From Plantago ovata (Eukaryota; Streptophyta; Magnoliopsida; Lamiales; Plantaginaceae): a stretch of 64,000 bases of DNA. The DNA is taken from positions 105,150,942 to 105,214,941 of the forward strand of contig CM051455.1 of the NCBI GenBank assembly GCA_028274465.1. The letters run 5' to 3'. The notes beneath the pieces were generated by a model. That model ran no database searches and was not told the DNA's origin. It saw only the letters and a list, made by a program, of their open reading frames with translations. Of this stretch, positions 1 to 10,033 are shown piece by piece. The translations under genes were made by a program, and so were the position numbers. Position 1 is the first letter of the stretch, and each line of letters begins with the position of its first letter.

Positions 1-460
1 ACTTTTTAAAATACACCATTACAAGTGATGTTATGAGAACTAACGGGAACTCAGTTCAACTCGGCTAGGTAAAGCTCAATTTTGACTCTCGCTTGATAGG
101 GTGTTTGAGTTGAACTTGAACCTCTTTTCAACATTGCCTCAATAACGAGTCAAACATAGCTTGACTCCTGATACTCGCTAGTCGCTAGGCTCATTATAAT
201 AGGTTATTTATTTATTTTTATGTTTTATTACGAGCTCGATCAAGCCCGATTCAATAAGACTCATGATACTATTCTTTTTCCATTTTCTATCACAAGTTAA
301 ACTCAAACTCAACCTCATTCAAACCAAACGAGTTGAGGTCGAGTATTAAAAATATGGATCAATCTCAAGCTTGAATATTTACGTGTTTTTTAAACTAATC
401 GAGCCTAGACTCGAGTGCTATTTGAGCTCGATGCTCGACTCCAATAACAACATTAACCAA
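1..460. repeat. Degenerate GAGCTCGAG-rich repeat, possible MITE relic
   Basis: The stretch is dotted with ctcgagctcg-like words in both orientations (for example near 230, 330, 400-440). It resembles in style the hAT-like MITE at 8246-8845 but is far more degraded and has no recognisable ends. No open frame of note. From about 461 to 1190 I see only AT-rich non-coding sequence. Confidence 0.3.
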
Positions 461-1195
461 CACCAATATTGGATCCTTATTGTCGGGACGGAAAGAGTTT
501 GATTTTTGGGTCAAACATCGATTTTTTTTTTTTTTAAATCTGAAGAAATTTGATATGGATTTAATTAATCTAAACTAAAATGAATTGTATTTCTTAGATG
601 AAAAAAATAAGCGTGTCAAAGTAGTACACACCCCTAATAGAGAGCAAAAACTTTTAATTTAAAGTATTTATGCATGTGATGAAACTAGGCCTCTTGACCA
701 ACAAAAGAAAAACAAATCTTTCCATTCTTTGCCATAACATTGAAATTCTTCCTTTTTTGTTTTATAATAAGTAATAAATAAATGATGATATGCTAAATCA
801 TCAAGAATTAATCTCAAGATTGTACAATAACTTCGAACTTGCTATGTCGAGTCAAAATGTTAAACATAACTAATAGTAATTGTTACTAATTCAGTTAAAA
901 TAAGAACGTTTATGAACATATTTCAAAGATAATAATATAATTAACTAATGATATTCTTGCCTTAACTATTACTCCATCGGTTACGTTTTAAATTTTCCAG
1001 TGAGATGTTGTAATCTCAAACTTTGACCATGAATTACCTTTTTAATTACATCATAAAAATGTATAATAGAATAATATTACGAAAATAAAATCAAGTATAT
1101 TTTTATAATATAATTTTATTAATTATATATTTATCATTTGTAATTTAAAATAATTTTGTATCAAAGTTCGGAAAAACATCTCTTTTCAGAACCTT

Positions 1196-1209
1196 TATAT
1201 ATATATATG
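1196..1209 (+). promoter_or_regulatory. Putative TATA box of the glutaminyl cyclase gene
   Basis: A TATATATATATA run lies about 65 bp upstream of the start codon at 1272 and is followed by a short TG repeat. Position and composition fit a plant core promoter. It could equally be a plain microsatellite, because TA runs are common in this locus. Confidence 0.35.
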
Positions 1210-1271
1210 TGTGTGTGTGTGGTCATCATCAAAGTAGTACCATTTAATTTATTATATTGACATAGAGACTC

Positions 1272-2837
1272 ATGGCTTCCATGGGTATTTCATTATCCGT
1301 TTTAGTTGTAAATTTGTTTATTGTATTGAGCATTTCGTTGTCGAACACATGTTGTGTTGCTTCTCATTCTAATCTGGGATGGAATACGATTTATGGCGTT
1401 GAGGTGGTGAATGAGTTTCCTCATGATCCTAAGGCTTTCACTCAGGTAATATTGAATATAATCATTTACTCTTGTTTTCTTTTTCATTTCACTATCTTAA
1501 TTGTTTTTTTTTGTTTTATGATGCTATGCTCTTTTTCTAGTCCAAGATGTATCTCCTAAGAACTACTCTAACTACTTTCAACCTCCAAGCAAAGCTAAGT
1601 TGCTTTGCAATCCAGTGATTTTTCGCTATAAGTCATTATTTTAGATGTGGACATGTAATTTCACAGGAAGCCCTTTTTTTTTAAAGCCAAAGTTTCATTG
1701 GCCTCACTCCTAAATTTACAATTTCCATCCAAACCTAGCTAATATAAAGTTGTATAATATACTTTTATAATGATTTCTTCGATATGGTTTGGAAATAATA
1801 TGAAGTCAAATCAGAATTCCAAAAAGTCAACTAAATCGAATGGAACATTGCTCATAGATGGAGTATTATGTGTTTTATTGGTTTGAGCATACTATGAGTT
1901 TGTCGAAGGCCATTGAGGCAAAGTCCATTTGGTTAGATTGAAGTGTCATGATTTTAAAGGTCATGGATTTGATTTCTTCAAGTGTATGATTGTGGAATTG
2001 TAATGGTTCAATTTACGATAAAATTATGGATTAGCTTAAATCAATGTCTTGGAGTGTTCATGTGTGCCTTTGAATTCACAAGGTTGTTTTTTTACTTATG
2101 ACTTTTATTTTATTACTTTGAACGTGCTACTAGTATTCAGATGTTTTAAATAGGAGATGTCATTTCTTATTTTATTGGTAATTCTTATTTTTTGATTGCG
2201 TTTTTCATTTTATTGGTTTTCAATTTGATTTTATTGATTTACATGTATTATACACCTTTTGTATAAATTAGTGTTTTATTTGTTTGAATAGGTGTTGTCA
2301 TTTTCATTTTATTAGTAGTCATTTTAATGTTTTGTATTTTTATTTATTTCATATCATCATTTAGATTTTACTAATAAATATTTTCTAACAATATCCCTTT
2401 TTTTTTTAACTGCAAAATATTTTTATTAATAAACCCAAACTTTTCTAACATCATATTAATGATATTGTACTTAACAAAACATATTGTTAATGAATATGTA
2501 ATATCAATCATTTTGGCTTTGGTAAAAAAAAAAAACTATATTTGTATGCATTAAAATCTCAGTTAAAGCATACGTTCCGAATTATTGTAAAAAAAAAACG
2601 ACAGGTTTAATTATAGAATTTTCAAAGGTTCTTTTTCCATATACAAGTAAAGGAATTATGAAGTAGGAAAATGTATAAGTGATTTAAATAGTTTTGAATC
2701 TCATGTTATTATCATTTCAGTGAGTTAATAAGAAACTTACACATGCATTTCGTTGTATTTAGGAAACAAAAGAAACTTTCCATAAAATGAATTACTATAT
2801 AATAAGAACAATTCGACTCTCGGAACCCTAATTAGTT

Positions 2838-2888
<51 letters not shown>

Positions 2889-2908
2889 GTATATATATAT
2901 ACATATAC

Positions 2909-2989
<81 letters not shown>

Positions 2990-3008
2990 ATATATATACA
3001 TATATCTG

Positions 3009-3060
<52 letters not shown>

Positions 3061-4026
3061 CATATATATATATATATACATACGAGTGGTATATCATTAT
3101 TGTAGGTATCTAATGTAATTAGAGTGTAGTTTTCCGATTCATTCATCTGAAGATTCTTGTTCCATTTTATTTTCTAGGGGCTTTTGTACGGAGGAAATGA
3201 TACCCTATTTGAGTCAACTGGACTTTACGAACAAGTTAGTTGTAATTTCCTTCTAATCTTTCTTTAATTACAATGTTTTTATGAGCATCGATGTGTATCT
3301 CAAAGATATTTCTCCGAACTGCCAATTCAATTCACCCACACAATCATAAATTTTTCAACAATTCATTTAACTTGTTATATAAGGATCCTGAGTACTTTTG
3401 TTGCATTTGATATATTATTAATAAATTATCGTTCATTTGTATATATGTCTATGTTGGTTCACAAATAATCGAACTATCTTTGAGAATGCACATTTGTATA
3501 CGATAGAAGCAAAATTATGATCTTTTGGGATATCATGATCTCAATACCCTTTCCTTGATTACTAATTACATTTATATTTATTGTTGTCCATTCATGTTTT
3601 CTTGTGTCAGCTAATATAGGCATGAAGTTGCACTCGCCTCAAATGTTTGTCCATGCTATATAATATCAATTTTACAGACCAACAATTTGTTACATAATTT
3701 AAATATCTAGAGTTTTTAGTTGACTCATGTGCTAACATAAATTCTCAAATTGTAGTCATCTGTTCGAAAAACTGCTCTTGTGACAGGGGAGGTATGTCAT
3801 GGATCCCATGTCATTTAATCTCATTGAGTTTCTCAAGTATTGTACATGAAAAAAACATTGGATAGCTTTGTTATGAACTAGTATATTACTATTAGCGTAG
3901 CAAAACATTTGTGGTCGTTTATGTTTGTTTCTTGTAGATTCAGGCCATTGAGAAAATGAATAATTCTTACTTCGGAGAGGGCCTAACTCTTTTAAATGAA
4001 AGGTTTGTATAAGATATCTATATGTG

Positions 4027-4122
<96 letters not shown>

Positions 4123-5555
4123 TACGGTTATGCTCGTCTTTTTATATTCTAGTGTTTATCACAAAGAAAAAACTATGCACTAAAATTTTATTGTAAATGA
4201 TACGACTTGTGATACATCATCACATAAGTACAACAAATTTTCTTCGTTGATTAATATATAAAAAGGATACCTTGATTTATTTACATAGTTATCTCTTATA
4301 CTTTTGTAGGCTATTTCAAGTTACTTGGATGAACAAAACGGGTTTCATATATAACTTGGATAACCTAACTCAAGTGTGTGCTTCACCACATCCCTTCCCT
4401 TCATGTTTACATTCCGTCTATCCTTTTTGTCATTCTTGAAAACAAATATGAGTTAAGTTATGATGTATATTGTGACTTAAATCATTGCCTATAGAATTTT
4501 CATTTATAGTAAATAGCGAATGTCTAGTGCATGTATATCCTAAGTGTTTCCGGTCTTACTCAGGTTGGGATGTTTACCAACCCAATGCAAGAGGGTTGGG
4601 GTTTAGCTACAGATAAAAATATTATATACGGAAGTGATGGAACTTCAACACTATATGCTATTCACCCCCAAACATTTCTAGGTTAATATTTCATCCCATA
4701 AACTTCAACATGTCCCAATACATCCATTATTGGTTGTATTATAAATCTTGTTGTTAACTCAGAATATTGTATTTCGGTAATCCTGAGTTTTCGCTTTTGA
4801 AATTACTACAGTTGTTGAAAAGCACATAGTGATGTATGAAGGACTCGAGGTACACAACCTAAATGAACTGGAGTATGTGAACGGTGAAGTATGGGCAAAT
4901 GTTTGGACGGTACCAAAACACATTTGAAACTTTCCATCCTCCTTTTACTTGTAGCCTTAACGTGTATGCTGACACTCTTACTTGATTGAATTTGCATAAT
5001 CGTGTTTTTGCAGACCGATTGTATAGTGAGAATTTCAAGCGAGAATGGAGTGGTACTGGGATGGATATACCTTCCAAATCTAAGGTTTCATATTTTATCC
5101 ACAAAATTTGGTTCTTTTGTTATATTTTACAACATAATAAACATATTTTTACTGGCTGTAGGAAAAGGTTAATAGCCATTGGAAGTAAGGTAAATTCTTT
5201 CAGCGTTATTAGTTCGTATTTACTTAAATATTGATTGGCATCTTTCAATGTTCAATTGTTCCACCAATTTTCAGGAAATTGATGTTTTAAATGGCATAGC
5301 TTGGGATCACGAAACAAATCGTATTTTCGGTAAGCTCATGTACCTACTGTATCTATTAATATAATAATACTAATAATATTTAAACAACTTATGTTAGAAG
5401 ATGAAAAACACAAGTTGAGTTGGTTCATTTTGTTTGCAGTAACAGGAAAACTATGGCCGAAGCTATTTGAGATCACACTTAAACCTGTATCAAGGTTCAC
5501 TCGGGATACTATTATAAGTCATTGCATTCGGAAGCCGATTCATTTTAAACGATAG
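1272..5555 (+). CDS. QCT: Glutaminyl-peptide cyclotransferase (plant-type glutaminyl cyclase), 11 exons
   Basis: Plant glutaminyl cyclase converts N-terminal glutamine of secreted proteins to pyroglutamate. Exons, joined in frame by GT-AG introns: 1272-1445, 3178-3234, 3756-3791, 3938-4002, 4310-4373, 4564-4681, 4812-4909, 5014-5084, 5162-5189, 5275-5329, 5440-5555, giving 293 aa. Family motifs seen in order: [31 protein letters not shown] (exons 1-2), [19 protein letters not shown] (exons 4-5), EGWGLATD and [10 protein letters not shown] (exon 6), [16 protein letters not shown] (exon 7), TDCIVRIS (exon 8), DVLNGIAWD (exon 10), [11 protein letters not shown] (exon 11). Residues 1-30 form a hydrophobic signal peptide or anchor, fitting the secretory pathway. 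It is slightly shorter than the roughly 320-aa Arabidopsis protein, mainly at the N-terminus, and the C-terminal tail after LFEI differs. In exon 7 a Thr stands where the family usually has Gln. All junctions keep frame, so the gene looks intact. Confidence 0.9.
2836..3082. repeat. TA-rich microsatellite in intron 1
   Basis: About 245 bp of (TA)n with scattered C and G interruptions, inside intron 1 (1446-3177) of the glutaminyl cyclase gene. Open frames across it (runs of Tyr-Ile) are artefacts. Confidence 0.95.
4029..4122. repeat. TA microsatellite in intron 4
   Basis: About 94 bp of nearly pure (TA)n with two TG interruptions, about 27 bp downstream of the exon 4 splice donor at 4003. Confidence 0.95.
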
Positions 5556-5753
5556 AAATTGTGAATGACCACAACTTATTTGGTACAAATCCGCGTATTG
5601 TAAAAATGTCGGCAAACTGCTGTAACCTTCTTAGCGAATAAATTGATGGTCATGATGTTTTTGTTTAATAAAAGAAAAAGAGAAAGAAAAACGTCGGTCT
5701 TAGTTTCTAAGTGTCTACTGTCACTTGATTTTTCTTCTCTCAAATATGAAATA
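5556..5753 (+). other. 3' flank of the glutaminyl cyclase gene
   Basis: AT-rich non-coding sequence after the TAG stop, with AATAAA words near 5637 and 5667 that could act as polyadenylation signals. No further gene is visible before the MITE at 5757. Confidence 0.5.
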
Positions 5754-5756
5754 TTA

Positions 5757-6366
5757 GCACTACTTATGGAATTCTTTTCTGGGCTTAACTGAGGCTTAAA
5801 GTCTCAATTAAGCTAAAAAATAACTCCAATAGAGACCTTTTTGGGATACTATTTAGTAGCACATGGAAAATGGCTACTATTTAGTAGCGTTCAATTAAGC
5901 CCCAAATAATATAAAAAAATAATTGTTTAATACATTTTTAAGTGGGGAGTGGAGTAATGAAGTAATATTTGGCACATATGGCCCCACATAGAAGCTCAAA
6001 TTAAGTCCCAAACTATTGGAAACTTCAATTTGGAAGGGGCTTTTCTTTGGGATTATATGTTTAAAGCTTCAATTAAGCCCCTAACCATAAGGAATTAAGC
6101 CAAAAAAACAAGGCCATCACAAATTGAAACTTCCAATAGTTTTGGTCTTAATTTGGGCTTCTATGTGGGGTCATATGTGTCAAATATTATTCCATTACTC
6201 TATTCTCAACTAAAAAATGTATTAAATTATTATTCTTATATTATTTGGGGCTTAATTGAATGATACTAAATAGTAGCCCTTTTTTTTATGGTACTAGCCC
6301 AAAAAAGACTCAATTAGAGGCATAAACCTAAATTAAGCCCCGAAAATGCCTCCATAAAGAGTGTTC
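5757..6366. mobile_element. Long-armed foldback MITE, PIF/Harbinger (Tourist)-like
   Basis: The two halves are near-complete inverted copies (arms of about 290-300 bp). The left end reads GCACTACTTATGG and the reverse complement of the right end GAACACTCTTTATGG. The 3-bp sequence TTA flanks both sides (5754-5756 and 6367-6369), the target duplication typical of PIF/Harbinger elements. No protein is encoded. The 610-bp palindrome would fold into a long hairpin if transcribed. Confidence 0.8.
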
Positions 6367-6369
6367 TTA

Positions 6370-6869
6370 CATGTTTGAAGTCTCAATTAAACCCCAAACT
6401 ATATACAAATCTCTGAATATTTATCATTTTCACCAAGGTTTCTAATAATATGGATCCAAGAATATCCTTCCTTAATTCCCTCTATCAAAAATTAAATAAT
6501 ACTTATATTTCATTATACGTATTTCGTTTTAATGGCCACATTTCCTTTTTATCACTGTGGAAAACAAAATTGAATAAAGTCTATTATTTTGGAAAAAATT
6601 TTAAAGTTTGAAAGAACATTTGGCAACTAATGATAAAAAAAAAAAAAACTATTCAAATTTGTTTCTCGAATAAACTAAAACAAAACATCTTACGAGGACA
6701 ACAATTTAGTTCAACATGATTAGTTTGTGAGAATTCAGAATAATATTTGATATGACAGTTACACCCCGCCAAACTTCATACATCAAATAAAAGTAAACTG
6801 AAAATTTTAAATCATACATGGAAAATAATAGATATATCAAACGATATAAAATGACTCAAGGGGTTCGTG
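6370..6869. other. AT-rich intergenic sequence without a gene
   Basis: AT-rich, with poly-A and poly-T runs and no convincing open frame. A word like the minisatellite unit (gaattcagaataat) appears near 6730, so the repeat array may once have begun further left. Confidence 0.6.
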
Positions 6870-7427
6870 ATAATTCAGAATAACAATTGTATTAATTTGA
6901 TGGCGGGTGTATTCCATAATAACAAAACACTAGTCGTGTTGGGCGGGTTTATTCCTCAATAACTCAGAACACTAACTATGTTTGACAAGTCTATTCTGCA
7001 ATAATTTAGAACGCTAGATGTGTTCGACTGAGGTTTATTATACAATAGTTTGATATACTAATTTAATGCGTCTAACAAGTGCATTCCACAAAAGCTTAGA
7101 GCACTCACCATGTTCAACACGTACATTTTTCATTAGTTTAGAATACTATATGTATTCGATGTGTCTAATCTACAATAGTATAGATCACTAACGGTATTTA
7201 ACCGGTCTATCACGCAATACATTAATTTGAAACACCACATGTATTAATTCAACATGTTAATTCTGCAATTGTTTAGAACACAACTTACGTTCGACGAGTC
7301 TAGTCTGAGATATGTTAGAACACTAGCGTATGTACATGTAACAAATCTATTCACATCGACGGGTCTTTTCGCAATACTTTAAAACAAAAAATTATGTTGG
7401 GTGGATCTATTTTCTACGAGTGTATTT
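6870..7427. repeat. Degenerate ~43-bp minisatellite, left part
   Basis: About a dozen diverged tandem units, each with a TTCGACGGGTCTATT-like head, a CACAATAATTTAGAA-like middle and an ACACTAACTATG-like tail. The array is interrupted by a solo LTR and resumes at 9642; the duplicated target TATTT (7423-7427 and 9637-9641) shows the two parts were once continuous. Confidence 0.8.
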
Positions 7428-9636
7428 TGATGACAATGTTTTTTACACTTTTATTTGGTTCTTTTTCACCTATTTAGCTATCCTCTTGCATGCATTTTAG
7501 TGCATTTTATTAGAATAGTGTCACGTTTCTATTTCTTTTGTTATTTTCAGGTTTTAGGTAAAACTCACACTTTTGGATGTAAATTATGGCGAAACATTGA
7601 AGTTTTGGTGCAACGCGATCACCCGTGGTGTGTCAAGGAGTACCGGGACGTGTTTCCAGGCCTAAAGACGGTGTTTTGGAGCTCAAAACCGTGCCCAAGC
7701 CAAGGAGAACATGAAAGATTAGAGATATCTTGTATGAGGCGGAAACGGTAGTTCATTCGGAGTTCGGATGAAGATTTTGGAGCCTTTGAAGTGAAATCTG
7801 GAAGTTCCATTTGCATAGTCTCAGTATTTTGGTCACCAGTATTTCATACGATATTGGATTGGTATGAGGTTACAACTTTCGCGTAGCTAATTCGAAGATC
7901 TATCCAATGGTGGGTCTTACGTGCCAATCCGATTTCGGACGCACCCGGAATCTCTTTTTGAACTTAGAGGAAAAACTGGCGAACTTGCTGCCCGTGCCAG
8001 ACGGACCCCAGGCGGTCAGCCTGGTGCGTTCCGGAATTTGGCAATATTTTTATATATATAATTCGAATTTTCACATCTGGATTCATACTTTTGCAGACAT
8101 AAACCCTAGAGCTTGTTCTGGGTTTTCTTTGACTTAGAACTACTTTTCCTTAGCATTTTGGAGCATCAAGGTAGAGATTTGGACATCTATTGATCTCACC
8201 TTGCTAGATCTTTGTGAGTTTAGCAATTCACCGGAGATTGACAACTAGTGTTGTTACGCGAATCGAGCCTTATCGAGTACTCGGCTTGGCTCGGCTCGGC
8301 TCGGCTCGATAACCTTATCGAGCCGAGCTCGAGCCTAAACATAGGCTCGTTCCACTAACGAGCCGAGCTAGGCTCGGCTCGCGAGTACTCGGTAAGGCTC
8401 GTTAAGGCTCGATATCATGTAGATTATGAGTAGTATTAGTATTATAAGTTATGATTTAAGTTTCATATTATTGGCTTGAATTGCTTACATATGCATTTTG
8501 TTAAACTTTAATGATTTCATCATTTGAGAGTTTATTCTAATGCATAATCTTGAATTTGTTTATATTTTATTTAATATTTTAACATATTTTTATGGTATTT
8601 TAACAAACGAACCGAGCCAAATGAGCCGATCTCGAGCCAAATGAACCGAGCTTGAGCCTGAAATTAAGCTCGCTTCATTAAACGAGTCGAGCCTAGGCTC
8701 GACTCGTTTGTTAACGAGCTCGAGCTCGAGCCTGATTTCAGGCTCGCTTCGTTAACGAGCTGAGCCTAAGCTCGGCTCGTTTCGTTAACGAGCCGAGCCG
8801 AGCCTCAGCAATACTCGATTCGGCTCGGCTCGTTAAACATCACTATTGACAACCCTCGGTGGTAACTTTGTATCTCACTATTTTTTGCACTCTATCTTTC
8901 AATTCGACCATGTTCTCATCTATGATTGTTATGATTGCTATTGTTGATTTCGATTTTGATATGAGTAGCTAAATTTCTAGTTTGTGATAGTATGTAAATT
9001 CATAGCTAGGGTTCATATTGTGCATGATTGAGTTTCTGAATCTTTTACTTGTAGAATTGTTTTATTCGATTCTTTGATCCGACTAAGCCAAATATCTTCG
9101 TATAAAAGTGTTAGAAACACTAGGACAATTCAAGATCATCGTTTTTAGTATTTACAATTATCAAGTACTGCTTGCACTAAGCCTGACAACCTTAGCCAAG
9201 TATTAGTATAGATAAGAGGCTTTCAAAATACATGTCAAAACCTGTCTTTTGGTGTTTGTTCTGATCGAGCGTTTGGGTGGAAACCTTGCGACAGTATCCT
9301 CTCCGAATGGAGAGTTGTCTGATATGGTGAAAACACAGCAAGATCAGTTCGAATTACTATTAAAGCAGTACGTGTTGCACTTTCATGCATAATTAGAACC
9401 CGATGCTTAGAATGAGCATAACTATCACCAGCTCTCGTCATATATCGTTAAGTAAGTCAGGTTAAGTTTGTTTACTGAATTATATAATAGTTATTGTAGT
9501 TAAAGATAATTAAGTCCCTAGAGATCGACACTCGAGGTCATCTTACCTCTGCACTACGTGTTTTGTGTAGTTGTGAGTTGCCCTTTCGCTAAAACAAATT
9601 CATTTGATTGTTCGAGTCTGACAATCTCGTTCATCA
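7428..9636 (+). mobile_element. Solo LTR 'D' of an Athila-like retrotransposon
   Basis: It begins TGATGACAATG and ends CTCGTTCATCA, flanked by the 5-bp duplication TATTT on both sides. It is closely similar to the LTR at 56446-61169. Without the nested MITE at 8246-8845 it is about 1.6 kb. It has a TATA region near 8048-8060, and just upstream (7985-8030) a group of GC-rich half-palindromes (ccaggcggtcagcctgg). No internal region remains, so it arose by LTR-LTR recombination. Confidence 0.85.
8246..8845. mobile_element. hAT-like MITE with GAGCCGAGC-rich interior
   Basis: A 600-bp insertion in solo LTR D, flanked by an exact 8-bp duplication TTGACAAC (8238-8245 and 8846-8853), the hallmark of hAT elements. 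Ends are inverted: left TAGTGTTGTTACGCGA, right (reverse complement) TAGTGATGTTTAACGA. Arms are full of GAGCCGAGC/GCTCGAGCTC words able to pair with each other; the centre (about 8410-8620) is AT-rich. No coding capacity. Confidence 0.85.
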
Positions 9637-9641
9637 TATTT

Positions 9642-10033
9642 CACAATAGTTTGAAATATACATTGTGTTTCACGGGTTTATTCCGCAATAATTTAGAATA
9701 CTAATTGTATGTGTTTGGTGGGTTCATTTCACAATAATGTAGGACACAAACTGTGTTCAACGTGTTTATTCTGCACTACTCTGGAAGATTAATGTGTTTG
9801 ACGGGTCTATTCAACAATAATTTTAGAATAATAATTTGTTTGATGGGTTTCTTTCACAATAATTTTAGAATACTAGTAATTTTGTTCGATGGGTGTATTC
9901 CACAATATTTTAGAATACCAACTACATTTGATGGGTTTATTATGTAATAATTTGATAATATTAATTTTGTTCGACGAATGTATTTCCAATAATTTAGAAG
10001 ACTAAGTACATTCGACGTGTCTATGCTAATTAC
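9642..10033. repeat. Degenerate ~43-bp minisatellite, right part
   Basis: Nine or so units of the same array as 6870-7427, ending where the LTR of element A begins. Confidence 0.8.

Noticed and set aside
2737..3146. Open frames of 70-115 codons on both strands across the TA repeat of intron 1
   Set aside because: They are Tyr-Ile runs produced by the microsatellite and lie within an intron.
4986..5234. An 82-codon frame overlapping exons 8 and 9
   Set aside because: It reads through splice sites in a different phase; the spliced reading matches glutaminyl cyclase motifs.
9235..9441. Frames in LTRs D, C and F (for example 7455-7751, 10611-10892, 56518-57167)
   Set aside because: They occur in LTR sequence that is not coding in related copies and are broken between copies.
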